Shown here one piece after another: positions 52,646-63,400 of a stretch of DNA of 64,000 bases (its first letter is position 1; the number at the start of each line of letters is the position of its first letter). The DNA comes from JABDKJ01 sp964609215. GTDB taxonomy: Bacteria; Bacteroidota; Bacteroidia; Flavobacteriales_D; JABDKJ01. Below the pieces are notes generated by a model. The model ran no database searches. It was not told where the DNA came from and saw nothing but the letters and a program-made list of their open reading frames with translations. A program made the position numbers and the translations under genes. The stretch spans positions 17,217 to 81,216 of the forward strand of contig CAZSQZ010000017.1 of assembly GCA_964609215.1 (NCBI GenBank), in the 5' to 3' direction.

Positions 52646-54295
52646 GTGCTTAGATCTTTATACATTAAAAATTTTGCTCTCATTAACGAAATTAATCTTG
52701 ATTTCAGAAGTGGCTTTACAGTAATAACTGGAGAAACTGGTGCAGGGAAATCTATTATGCTTGAGGCGTTATCACTGGTGTTGGGTTCAAGGGTTGATAG
52801 TTCTAAATTTTCAAACCTTGAACAAAAATGTATTGTAGAAGTTCAGTTCGACTTAAGTGAATTAGGATTAAAAAATATCTTTGAAAAAGAAGATCTAGAT
52901 TATGATTCTACAAGTATTTTTAGAAGAGAAATTTCAAAGAATTTAAAATCGAGATCCTTTATTAACGACACTCCTGTTTCTTTAAATTTGCTAAAGAAAA
53001 TTTCCAATGAAATAATAAATATTAATGCTCAACAAAACACTTCAGAACTGAATTCATTGAACGAGCATTTAAAGTTTTTGGATGATTTTTGTTCCAATGA
53101 AAAAATTTTAGAAGAGTATAAAATTCATTTTAAAGAGTGGAAAAATGAAAAGAAGAAGTTAGAAGAATTGCTTCAAAATAGAGATCGTGCATTAAGAGAT
53201 TTAGATTACGACAAATTTCAGTACGATGAAATCGTTGATGCTCAAATCGATGATATTAATTTTTCCGAATTCAAGGATAGGCTCGAATTAATTTCCAACG
53301 CAGAAGACATTAAATCCAATCTTATGCAGGTAGATATTCTTTTGGGAGAGGAAGCCGCTTCAAATGATATTAAGCAAGCAATTTCGATACTTGGTAAAGT
53401 AGCATCCAAAAGTGAAAATTTAAAAATGCAAGAGAAGAGATTGTCGGAGTTAAAACACGAGTTAGAAGATGTCTCTTTTGAGTTAAGCAAATTGGCAGAT
53501 GACCTTGAGATTGATCCGAATGAAAAGATGATAATGGAGGAGCGTTTGGATAAAATAAACACACTCTTTTTTAAGCACAGAGTGGAGCATTTAGAGGATT
53601 TAAAAAATATTAGAAATGAACTTGTTGCTAAAATTCAATTAAGTGAGAACAGTGATGATTATATCAAAGAATCTGAACTTAGAATTTCACAATTGGAAAA
53701 CAAGCTGGAAAGTATTTCCGAACAATTGAGAAAAATTAGAATTGAAGGAGGTAGAAAAATGGTTCAGGAAATAAAAGCAGAACTAAATCAATTGAAAATG
53801 GAAAGTTCCGAATTGGATTTTTCATTCGAGGTTTTAGATAAATTCAACGATACGGGTAAAGATGCGGTTAGTTTTCTACTGAGTTCTGATGGAGGAAAGG
53901 CATTCAATCCATTACATAAATCGGCCTCAGGAGGAGAGCTGAGTAGAATAATGTTGAGTATCAAATCCGTGCTTTCCAAGAAGACAACTCTACCGTCAAT
54001 AATTTTTGATGAAGTGGATACTGGAGTTTCTGGAGATGTGGCAAGAAGAACAGGAGAACTTCTCAAAAAAATGTCGAATAGAATGCAGGTTATTGCAATA
54101 AGTCATTTACCTCAAGTAGCCTCTTTAGCGGACGTGCATTACTTTGTTTACAAAGATCCATTAGCAACTGGTCCAGTAACTAAAATCAAGGAACTCGATA
54201 AAAATGAGAAGGTAAAAGAGATAGCAAAAATGCTAAGTGGTGATAAAATATCTCCTGAGGCATTAGAAAATGCTAAAGTCCTTATTGCCAATTAG
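52646..54295 (+). CDS. recN: DNA repair protein RecN
   Basis: 549 residues from a GTG at 52646; no in-frame ATG lies near. SMC-like architecture: LRSLYIKNFALINEINLDFR, Walker A GETGAGKSIML near residue 32, central coiled coils (about 150-370), the ABC signature SGGELSRIMLSIKSVL, and Walker B IIFDEVDTGVSGDVARR. It helps pair and repair double-strand breaks in the cytoplasm. The 289-base upstream spacer (52357-52645), shared with the histone-like gene promoter, is AT-rich and shows nothing else. Confidence 0.96.
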   Translation: MLRSLYIKNFALINEINLDFRSGFTVITGETGAGKSIMLEALSLVLGSRVDSSKFSNLEQKCIVEVQFDLSELGLKNIFEKEDLDYDSTSIFRREISKNLKSRSFINDTPVSLNLLKKISNEIININAQQNTSELNSLNEHLKFLDDFCSNEKILEEYKIHFKEWKNEKKKLEELLQNRDRALRDLDYDKFQYDEIVDAQIDDINFSEFKDRLELISNAEDIKSNLMQVDILLGEEAASNDIKQAISILGKVASKSENLKMQEKRLSELKHELEDVSFELSKLADDLEIDPNEKMIMEERLDKINTLFFKHRVEHLEDLKNIRNELVAKIQLSENSDDYIKESELRISQLENKLESISEQLRKIRIEGGRKMVQEIKAELNQLKMESSELDFSFEVLDKFNDTGKDAVSFLLSSDGGKAFNPLHKSASGGELSRIMLSIKSVLSKKTTLPSIIFDEVDTGVSGDVARRTGELLKKMSNRMQVIAISHLPQVASLADVHYFVYKDPLATGPVTKIKELDKNEKVKEIAKMLSGDKISPEALENAKVLIAN

Positions 54296-54449
54296 ATTTT
54301 ATTTTTGTCTAATTGTTCTTGAATTAAGCGCTATTTTATCCTAATTATAAGTCTATTACAAATCATAGAATTGAGTGATTTTTAGTGGATTCGTGTGCGC
54401 TAATTCCTTATTTTTATTCTTTATAATAATTTAATATCTCACTCTTCTT

Positions 54450-57400
54450 ATGAAATCACCTCTACTAAGTCTTTGCTTGGCAATTTCATTTTCGTTTTTT
54501 GGAGCAAGTTTTAATGCCCAAATCTTTTCTGAAAATCAACAGAATAATTTTCAAATTGATGATTCACAAATTGAGAATTTAAGAAATGCTGCTTATAGTG
54601 AAGTCCAGAATTATATTCTTGAAATTCAAATTGAACAATCTCAAAAAAGTCTTGTTTTAGAATCTAACAATTTATTAAGTGAACAACTACAATCCGAATA
54701 TCCCGACATTCGAACTTACGATGTTTACGATTTAGATGACCCATATTATAGAGGAAAAATAACTCTGGACAATAATAACTTTTTCTTGTTGCTAGAAACC
54801 AGGGAAAACGGTTTAATAAATATTGCTCCCGATAATACCTCAGGAGAGTTGAGACTTACTAGAGATATTCAGCATGATCATGAGTGTGATGCTGATCATG
54901 GAACACAACATCAAGACCTTCATTTTCAGGAACAGCTTAATCAAAAGGCAGTTGATAATTTGAGCTTTGGCACAGAAATGAGAAATTTTGAATTAGTAGT
55001 TGTGGCTACTGGGGAGTTCACCACCTTAAACGGTGGAGTTGCGAATGCAATGACCGTTTTAACCAATTCTGTAAATACTGTAAACCTGATGTTTGAAAAG
55101 GACGTTGCGGTGCACATGAATTTATTTGACGCACAATTGTACCCAGATCCTGCAACAGACCCTTTAACACCTGACAATGCAGGAGGAGATAGTAGAACAA
55201 ACCAAGCCTCTGAAGTTGTGGCTTTAAATTGGGCACAAAACCAATATGATGTTGGACACGTTTTTCACAGAAGCTCTGGAGGAGATGGCTGGTCTGGAGG
55301 TGGAGTTGCTGGACTTGGAGTAGTTTGTTCGAACAGTACTTTTTTCAGTAATGAAAACCCAAGTGATGGATTAAGTGGTCCAATTAAAGCCGCGGGATGG
55401 AGCGGTTCTTTTAACAATACTTCCAATGGATGGCTCCAATTAGCTGCTCACGAATTTGGACATATGTTCAATGCACCGCATACGTTTAATGGAAGTGGAG
55501 CAAGTTGTAATTCAAATATTTCTTCTAGCTCAGCTTATGAAATTGCAAGCGGTACTACAATAATGTCGTATCAAGGTATTTGTTCTGGAATTCAGAATAT
55601 TCCTGGAGATGGGGTAGCAAACAATTATTTTCATTCAACAAGTATAGATAGAATGAATACCTATGTTTCTAACAATTCTGGTTCTTGTTCAAATGATGTT
55701 GCTTCTGGTAATAATCCACCTATCGTTAATGCAAACCCAAATAATGGAATTTACATAATCCCTGGAAATACTCCCTTTGAGTTAGAAGGTTCAGCATCTG
55801 ACCCCGAAGGAGATGCACTTCTTTTTAACTGGGAGCAAGTAGATGAAGATGGTTTAGGGGTTTTGACCCAAGGTCTTATAGGTGCTGATGCTGGAGCCAG
55901 TGCAATAGCTCCGTTGTTTAGGTCATTTCCTCCTTCACCTGATCTAGATAGACAATTCCCTTCGCTACCAAATATTTTAGCCGGGAATAATAGTGGAAAT
56001 AATTATGAAGCATTGCCTTCTGTGGATAGAACAATGAATTTTGTCTTTTTAGCAAGAGATTGTAATCCAGCTGCAGGTGGTGTTTCTTCGGATGGAATTT
56101 CTGTTGAAGTTGATGGTGATACAGGGCCTTTTGAGATAACCTCTTTCAATAGTGGTACAAATAATTGGTTTGCAAATGGAGTAACTACTGTAAACGTAAC
56201 TTGGGATGTTGCTGGAACAGATGCTGCCCCAATTAACTGCGGTACCGTAGATATTTTGTTTTCTACAGATAATGGAGAAAATTTTGATTTTCTTTTAGCT
56301 TCTGGAATTCCGAATGATGGGTCTTTTGATTTACTTATCCCCAACTTAAGTTCCACTCAAGGAAGATTGAAAATAAAATGTTCTAATAATATCTTCTTTG
56401 ATATCAATGACCAAATAATAGATATTCAAACAGGCTGCGGGGCTCAGGTTCATACTATTTCTCCTAGTTCAAATGTTTCAGCAGATGCAGGTGATAGTTC
56501 ATTAAATTTGAGTCTGGTAGAAGATAGTTCTCCAGCTCCTGGACATTCTCATAATTTTGTAATTGTAAACAATACAACTGGATTAATTGAAGATATTTCT
56601 GTCTCGGCAGACCTTTCCAACCCAATCAACTATCCACAAGGTAGTTTTTCTGTTTACGGTATCGAATTTGAAGATAATGAGGACCTAAGTCCTTACATAG
56701 GATCGTCTTTTTCAAGTTTAGAAAATGATGCAATTACTCAAACGGTATGTGCAGCCTTAAGTACCAACTTTGTTTCTGTTCAAATAATATTTATTGGATG
56801 TCAAGATCCTTGTTGGACGGAATTTGGTTCTGCCTTACCCTGTGCTACTTTTATTGATGCAGATAATGATGGAACTTGTGATGCAAATGATGAATGCCCA
56901 AATGATCCAAATAAGATAGCACCTGGAGATTGTGGTTGCGGTAATCCAGATATTGATACAGATAATGATGGAACCGCAGATTGTATAGACGAATGTCCAA
57001 ATGATCCATTAGATTTTTGTGGTCCGTGTACCAATGCTTGTTATGAAGAAAATGGTACATCTGCAAGTTGTGCAACTTTTATTGATACAGATAATGATGG
57101 AACTTGCGATATAGAAGATGAATGTCCAACCGATCCGGACAAAATCTTAGCAGGTCAATGTGGTTGTTTCACTCCAGAGACAGATACAGATAATGATGGT
57201 ACTTCCGATTGTAATGATAACTGTCCAACAGATCCAAATAAAACAGAACCAGGAACCTGTGGTTGCGGTTTTGTTGAAGCCAATATCTCTGCAAATGCTG
57301 GTCAGGATGAAACACTTTGTAATACAGATTATTTTGATTTAATAGGTAATATTCCTTCAGCAGGAACGACAACTTGGAGTGTAGTGTCAGGTCCCGGAGA

Positions 57401-60368
57401 AATTGTTAATCCTGGGGCTACAACTACAAATATAGTAGGAGTTACGGCTGGACAATCAACAGTTGTTCAATATGCAATAAGTAATGGGAATTGCAATTCA
57501 TCTGCACAAATTACCCTTCAAAACGATATTGGCGTTACAGCAGATGCTGGAGAAGATCAAGATGGATGTAATATTACAAGTAGCTTTAATCTATCAGCCG
57601 TTCCTCAATCTGTTGGAGCTGGTCAGTGGGACCTTATAAGCGGAATTGCTTCTCTAGGTCCAAACAATACACCAAATACAACACTTACATTAGGCTTAGA
57701 TATGACAGCTCAAGTCAAGTGGACAGTATTTAACGGTGCATGCTTAGATGATGACACTATTACTGTTAGAAACTTCAGTCAAGTTTCAACCATTCCAGAT
57801 GCGGGCCCTGCCCAACTGGTTAATTGCGATAATTCTGAATTTGAATTAACTGGTAACGATCCTATTAATCCAAATTATACGGTTGAATGGAATATTACAG
57901 TTGGTGCTGGTAATTTTCAAAATGGAATTAATAATGAGCAAACAGTTGTTTATGAGAATGCTCCTACTTCACAAGTAAGCTTGTTATCCTATTCAATTCT
58001 GAATGGAGCTTGTTCTTCCTCAGATAACATTATTTTGTTCAATGCTCAATTCGTTCCCGCAGAAGCAGGTCCTGATATTAGTCAATGCGGTACTTCGTTT
58101 ACGATGGCTGCAACAGCTCCTGCTCTTGGTAATGGTCAATGGACAGTTGAAAGTGGAACTGCAACTATTGCCAGTCCCAGTAATCCTTCAACAACAGTCG
58201 AAGTTACCTCATCGACTGCTACTTTGAAATGGACCGTAACCAATGAAGCATGTGTAGATGAAGATTTAATAGTGTTGGTTAGCGATGATTGCGGAGCTTC
58301 TTCATGTTCTGATCCTTGTTATGCTGAAAATGGAAGTTCAAGTCCTTGTACTACATTCATAGACTCTGACTCTGATGGCACCTGTGATTTCAATGATGGA
58401 TGTCCTAATGATCCGAATAAAATTACTCCAGGAGATTGTGGTTGTGGAGTAGCGGATACAGATACAGATATGGATGGAACAGCAGATTGTAATGATGCCT
58501 GTCCAAATGATTCAAATAAGATTACACCAGGAGATTGCGGATGTGGAGTAGCTGATACCGATTCTGATTTAGATGGTACTGCAGATTGTAATGATGCTTG
58601 TCCAAATGACTTTTTTAAGATTGCACCAGGAGATTGTGGATGCGGAGTAGAAGATACGGATACTGATTTGGATGGTACAGCGGACTGTATTGATGAATGT
58701 CCAAATGACTTTTTTAAGATTGCTCCAGGAGATTGCGGTTGTGGAGTAGAAGATACCGATACTGATTTAGATGGTACAGCAGATTGTATTGATGAATGTC
58801 CAAGCGATCCAAATAAAATTACTCCAGGAGATTGTGGATGCGGAGTAGCGGATACAGACACAGATTTAGATGGCACAGCAGATTGTAACGATGACTGTCC
58901 AAATGATCCCAATAAGATTGTTCCGGGAGATTGCGGCTGTGGAGTAGTAGATACAGATACCGATATGGATGGCACAGCAGATTGTAATGATGATTGTCCA
59001 AATGATCCGAATAAGATTGTTCCAGGAGATTGCGGCTGTGGAGTAGCAGATACTGATACCGATATGGATGGCACAGCGGATTGTGATGATGATTGTCCGA
59101 ATGATCCTAACAAGATTGCTCCGGGAGATTGTGGCTGTGGAAGCCCTGATGAGGATTTAGATAATGATGGCATTTCGGACTGTATCGATCCTTGCCCAGG
59201 AGATCAAAGTAACATGTGTAATGATTGTAATGACCCTTGTTATGCAGAAAATGGAAGCTCAAGTCCTTGTACAACCTTCATAGATTCTGATTCAGACGGA
59301 ACTTGTGATTTTAATGACGCTTGTCCAAATGATCCGAATAAAATTGCACCTGGTGATTGTGGCTGTGGAGTAGCAGATACTGATAGTGATGCAGATGGAA
59401 CAGCAGATTGTAATGACGCTTGTCCAAATGATCCGAATAAGGTTGCACCTGGAGATTGTGGATGTGGAGTAGCAGATACCGATAGCGATTCAGATGGTAC
59501 AGCAGATTGTAATGACGCTTGTCCGAATGATCCAAATAAAATCGTCCCAGGAACTTGCGGCTGTGGAATTGCTGATGAGGATTCCAACAACAATGGACTC
59601 ATTGATTGTTTGGAAGATCCAAATGCATGTGAAGCATATAATTTTGATACTGCACCAACCGGTTTATTTAATGTTCAAAGTTCTGGTACACAACTGTTGT
59701 GGGATCATTATTCAGATGCGGCAGACGGTTGTTTGTTAAGAGGAGGGACAATAGGAAGTTTGGATGTCAGTGCACCCTATACTCAAACTCCAGGTCAGGT
59801 GTTGATTCAAGGAAATGCTATAAATGGCCTTCCCAATGGATTTGATAATTCGGCTATATTGCAGCCAGAAGGTACATTTACATTATTCAATGCAAATACC
59901 TTCCCTGCAGGTGCAACAGGCGCTATGGTTCCAGGAGCATTTTATAAATGGCAGGTTAGATGTGGTTGTATAATAGATCCAAGTTTACCTTTTCCAGATC
60001 GATTAGGAGCTTCAAACGTGCACATATCTCCATGGTCAGAATTTAATTTGTTTACCAACTTAAATCTACCAGAAGCCCAGATTGATTCAGAAATAGGAAG
60101 CCTTGATAAAGTAATAGACCTTAAAGAGATAAGCATTTATCCAAATCCATTTGAAGATGAATTGGTTCTAAGCTTAGAGAGTTTAAATTCTGATTTGAAT
60201 TTGGTTATTGTGAATACTTTAGGGAATAAAGTATTTGAAACTAAAATTAATGAGCTGTCCAAGTCGAATACCATTACAATTAATACATCTGAATTTGAGT
60301 CTGGTATATATATTATTTTGGTTCATAATAATACAGAATCGTGGACCAAAAAACTGATTAAGAATTAA
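54450..60368 (+). CDS. Giant T9SS metalloprotease with calcium-binding repeats
   Basis: 1972 residues. A signal peptide (1-24, FNAQ) is followed by a propeptide region and a zincin domain with HEFGHMFNAPH (zinc ligands His334, His338, His344) and the Met-turn TIMSYQG (Met372), as in M12B/reprolysin-like enzymes. A PKD-like stretch (about 425-550) and other beta domains come next. Thrombospondin-type-3-like modules lie at residues about 802-940 (four) and 1287-1720 (about thirteen), with units such as DTDGTADCNDACPNDPNKI-type segments followed by PGDCGCG. Four Ig-like modules lie between the two blocks. The T9SS type-A sorting domain covers residues 1892-1972 (ISIYPNPFEDELVLSLES). It is probably Ca2+-stabilised, surface-displayed or secreted. 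Confidence 0.92.
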   Translation: MKSPLLSLCLAISFSFFGASFNAQIFSENQQNNFQIDDSQIENLRNAAYSEVQNYILEIQIEQSQKSLVLESNNLLSEQLQSEYPDIRTYDVYDLDDPYYRGKITLDNNNFFLLLETRENGLINIAPDNTSGELRLTRDIQHDHECDADHGTQHQDLHFQEQLNQKAVDNLSFGTEMRNFELVVVATGEFTTLNGGVANAMTVLTNSVNTVNLMFEKDVAVHMNLFDAQLYPDPATDPLTPDNAGGDSRTNQASEVVALNWAQNQYDVGHVFHRSSGGDGWSGGGVAGLGVVCSNSTFFSNENPSDGLSGPIKAAGWSGSFNNTSNGWLQLAAHEFGHMFNAPHTFNGSGASCNSNISSSSAYEIASGTTIMSYQGICSGIQNIPGDGVANNYFHSTSIDRMNTYVSNNSGSCSNDVASGNNPPIVNANPNNGIYIIPGNTPFELEGSASDPEGDALLFNWEQVDEDGLGVLTQGLIGADAGASAIAPLFRSFPPSPDLDRQFPSLPNILAGNNSGNNYEALPSVDRTMNFVFLARDCNPAAGGVSSDGISVEVDGDTGPFEITSFNSGTNNWFANGVTTVNVTWDVAGTDAAPINCGTVDILFSTDNGENFDFLLASGIPNDGSFDLLIPNLSSTQGRLKIKCSNNIFFDINDQIIDIQTGCGAQVHTISPSSNVSADAGDSSLNLSLVEDSSPAPGHSHNFVIVNNTTGLIEDISVSADLSNPINYPQGSFSVYGIEFEDNEDLSPYIGSSFSSLENDAITQTVCAALSTNFVSVQIIFIGCQDPCWTEFGSALPCATFIDADNDGTCDANDECPNDPNKIAPGDCGCGNPDIDTDNDGTADCIDECPNDPLDFCGPCTNACYEENGTSASCATFIDTDNDGTCDIEDECPTDPDKILAGQCGCFTPETDTDNDGTSDCNDNCPTDPNKTEPGTCGCGFVEANISANAGQDETLCNTDYFDLIGNIPSAGTTTWSVVSGPGEIVNPGATTTNIVGVTAGQSTVVQYAISNGNCNSSAQITLQNDIGVTADAGEDQDGCNITSSFNLSAVPQSVGAGQWDLISGIASLGPNNTPNTTLTLGLDMTAQVKWTVFNGACLDDDTITVRNFSQVSTIPDAGPAQLVNCDNSEFELTGNDPINPNYTVEWNITVGAGNFQNGINNEQTVVYENAPTSQVSLLSYSILNGACSSSDNIILFNAQFVPAEAGPDISQCGTSFTMAATAPALGNGQWTVESGTATIASPSNPSTTVEVTSSTATLKWTVTNEACVDEDLIVLVSDDCGASSCSDPCYAENGSSSPCTTFIDSDSDGTCDFNDGCPNDPNKITPGDCGCGVADTDTDMDGTADCNDACPNDSNKITPGDCGCGVADTDSDLDGTADCNDACPNDFFKIAPGDCGCGVEDTDTDLDGTADCIDECPNDFFKIAPGDCGCGVEDTDTDLDGTADCIDECPSDPNKITPGDCGCGVADTDTDLDGTADCNDDCPNDPNKIVPGDCGCGVVDTDTDMDGTADCNDDCPNDPNKIVPGDCGCGVADTDTDMDGTADCDDDCPNDPNKIAPGDCGCGSPDEDLDNDGISDCIDPCPGDQSNMCNDCNDPCYAENGSSSPCTTFIDSDSDGTCDFNDACPNDPNKIAPGDCGCGVADTDSDADGTADCNDACPNDPNKVAPGDCGCGVADTDSDSDGTADCNDACPNDPNKIVPGTCGCGIADEDSNNNGLIDCLEDPNACEAYNFDTAPTGLFNVQSSGTQLLWDHYSDAADGCLLRGGTIGSLDVSAPYTQTPGQVLIQGNAINGLPNGFDNSAILQPEGTFTLFNANTFPAGATGAMVPGAFYKWQVRCGCIIDPSLPFPDRLGASNVHISPWSEFNLFTNLNLPEAQIDSEIGSLDKVIDLKEISIYPNPFEDELVLSLESLNSDLNLVIVNTLGNKVFETKINELSKSNTITINTSEFESGIYIILVHNNTESWTKKLIKN
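58430..59580 (+). repeat. 96-bp tandem repeats inside the metalloprotease gene
   Basis: In-frame units of 32 codons, each with the calcium-loop core DxDxDGTADC, then CPNDPNKIxPGDCGCG. Adjacent copies differ by few bases, for example the two FFKIAPGDCGCGVED units. This indicates recent copy-number change by recombination. Confidence 0.8.
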
Positions 60369-60459
60369 TGCAAAACATTGAGCCCCTGCTCATTTATTGG
60401 GTAGTCAATAAATCGGATATTATTAAATAGAGAAATAGAAATATTAAATAGAACCTGCT

Positions 60460-63400
60460 ATGAGAATCTTTATCACCTTAGGATTTTTGGTATTCATGTT
60501 TTTGGATGCCATTAACGCCCAATCGTTTGTTCAGGAGATTAGTCTTAATCTTAATTACTATGAAAAGACTAGTGGGACAGTAATTATTCCTAACGATAAA
60601 GGTGAGCCAGTTGAGTTTTTATTTAGTGAAAATTCATTGCTTTCACCAAATTTGCCTAAAGGATATGAAGAGATAAAATCATTTGATTTAGTTCAAAAGA
60701 ATAACATCAAGGTAAAGGGAAAACTTACTGTTTCTTCAAATTATTTCTTTGCCTCAATTCAGCAAGAAGATGGCTTATTAAATATTAAGCCGCTTGAATA
60801 TAAATCTGGATCTAATTATTTAATTGAAAAAGGGCATTCCCATCAAGATCCTGGAGAGTCGAAGCCAACATGTGATGCAAATCATTCTCATGAACTTAAG
60901 ACAAGGCCTGACCTGCAACATCTATCAGATAATAAGGATCCGGATAATTTGAGTTTTGGAACCTCTTTAAGCACATTTGATCTTGCCATAGTGACTACTG
61001 GAGAATTTTTTGATGAGAATGGCGGAACTATGACAGATGCAATGGCAGCTGTAACCTTTACGGTTAATGGTTGTAACTTGATTTTTGAAGATGAATTGGC
61101 AGTGAGTTTTGTTCTTAGCAATAGCCAAATTTATACTGACGAAAATACTGATCCTTTCATTCCAGATGGCTCTGGAGGGGACAGCAGAACCAATCAAGCT
61201 ACGGAAGTGCTGGAAATGAATTTTCCCGCATCTACCTACGACATTGGACATGTTTTTCACGGATACTCAGGTTCCTCTGCCCCTTGGTCGGGAGGAGGAA
61301 TTGCAGGCTTAGCTGTTGCATGTTCGAACTCCACATTTTTCTCAAACTTCTTTGAATCTGTGAATGATGGTTTAAGTGGGCCAGATAAAGCTGCAGGATG
61401 GAGTGGAAGTTTTAGTAATTCAAACAATAGTTGGATACAACTTGTTGCTCATGAACTTGGTCATCAAATGGGTGCTACCCATACATGGAATGCTTCAGGT
61501 TTAAATTGTAATCCAAATACAATAGGGGCTTCTACTGCAGTCGAAATTGCATCTGGAACAACAATAATGTCTTATAATGGGATTTGCTCCCCTCAAAATA
61601 TTCCTTCTGGTGGAGAAGATGATAATTACTTCCATTCAGTTAGTTTGGATCAAATAAGATCCTACATGAATACAGTTTCCTGCCAAACAAGCAGTGTTAC
61701 AGGTAATTCTATTCCCTCATGCTCAACAAATCCAGAAGGTTCAAATTTGTTTATTCCTCAAGGAACTCCTTTTGAATTAGTGGGAACTGGTTCTGATCCC
61801 GATGGAGATGATCTAACTTACTGTTGGGAGCAAATTGATGAAGATGGAGCTGGAAGCCCGACTATTGGTTTAATAGGAGCCGCGGCAGCATCCAATCCAG
61901 ATGCCCCTCTTTTCAGATCTTTTCCACCTACCACAGATGCTTCAAGAGTTTTTCCTTCTTTACCCAATATCATAGCAGGAAATAATAATGGATTAGATTT
62001 TGAAGCATTACCCACTGTTTCAAGAACAATGGATTTTGCCTTTGTTGTTCGAGACAATAACCCTCTTGGAGGAGCAGTATGTAGCTCACCTTTAACTGTC
62101 ACGGTAGATGCTTCCGCTGGACCTTTTGAAGTAAGCTCTCAGAATAATGCGACTTCTTGGACCGCAGATGGTTCAGCGAATGCTACAATAACCTGGGATG
62201 TTGCAGGAACGGATGCAGGAACTATTAACTGTGCAAATGTTGACATTTTATTAAGTACCGATAATGGAGCTACTTTTAATCATGTTTTGGCTTCAGGAGT
62301 TCCGAACGATGGTTCTCATACAATCCTAATACCAAATTTACCCACTTCAATAGGAAGAGTAAAGGTTAAATGTTCTGACAATATATTTTTTGATATCAAT
62401 GATTCAGCTATTGAAATTACCTCTTCTTGTTTGGCTAATGGCGCCAGCTTTACTCCTTCAGATGATGTTCAAGCAGATGCTGGTGATCCTTTATTGAATT
62501 TGGGTTTAGAGCCTCAATTTGGAACTGTTATTTCTAATTTTACAGGAACTTTAGAATCAAATGATTTAGCCTCAAGCTTAGCTGCAAATAGTGGAGGATC
62601 CTGTATTAATTTTAATGGAAATTTAACTATTGCAGATGCATATAGTTTTCAAGTTGAGACAACAGGTTCTTATACTTTTAATACCTCCGGTCCATTTGGG
62701 ACGGTGACACACTTGTACGAAGGTGAATTTGTTCCTTCTTCTCCATGCCAAAATTGGTTAACAGGTTCTTATAATTCTGTAAATGGTCAGATTGGAAGCT
62801 CCGTTTCCCAAACCTTAACCGCAGGTATAGATTATGTTCTTGTTATTGCAAGCTTTAATGGAAACCTCCCATCACTTCCAGCTTCTTACACTACAACACC
62901 CAGCGGTCCTGGAAACCTATTTGAAGGAACACCGGCTCCTTCAGGTTTTGATTATTGCTTTGTCCTTATTGACAATACAACAGAAAATATTTTAGGATTT
63001 TTACCGGACCCAGATTTATCTAACGCATCAATATATCCATCTGGTGACTTTCAAATTTATGGGTTCAGTTATCCCACTAATGAAGACCTTTCGGCTTATA
63101 TAAATACTGCTTTCTCAGATTTTCAAAATGATCTACTTCTTTTAGTTCAATGTGGAAATTTAAGTTCCAATAATATTAATGTAATTATTAATGGAGTAGG
63201 CTGTCCTGATGCAGATAATGATGGAACATGTGATGATGATGATGGCTGTCCTAACGATCCAAACAAGATTGCACCAGGAGATTGTGGTTGTGGTGTTGCT
63301 GATGAAGATTTAGATAATGATGGAATTTCAGATTGTGTTGATCCTTGTTTAAATGATAATACCAATTCTTGTTCAGTTATAATTAATGAGGTGGATATAT

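Noticed and set aside
58319..59602. Two long minus-strand frames (284 and 120 codons) rich in Ser/Pro/Gln
   Set aside because: Antisense shadows of the calcium-binding repeats of the metalloprotease gene, with the same 96-base periodicity and no independent signal.
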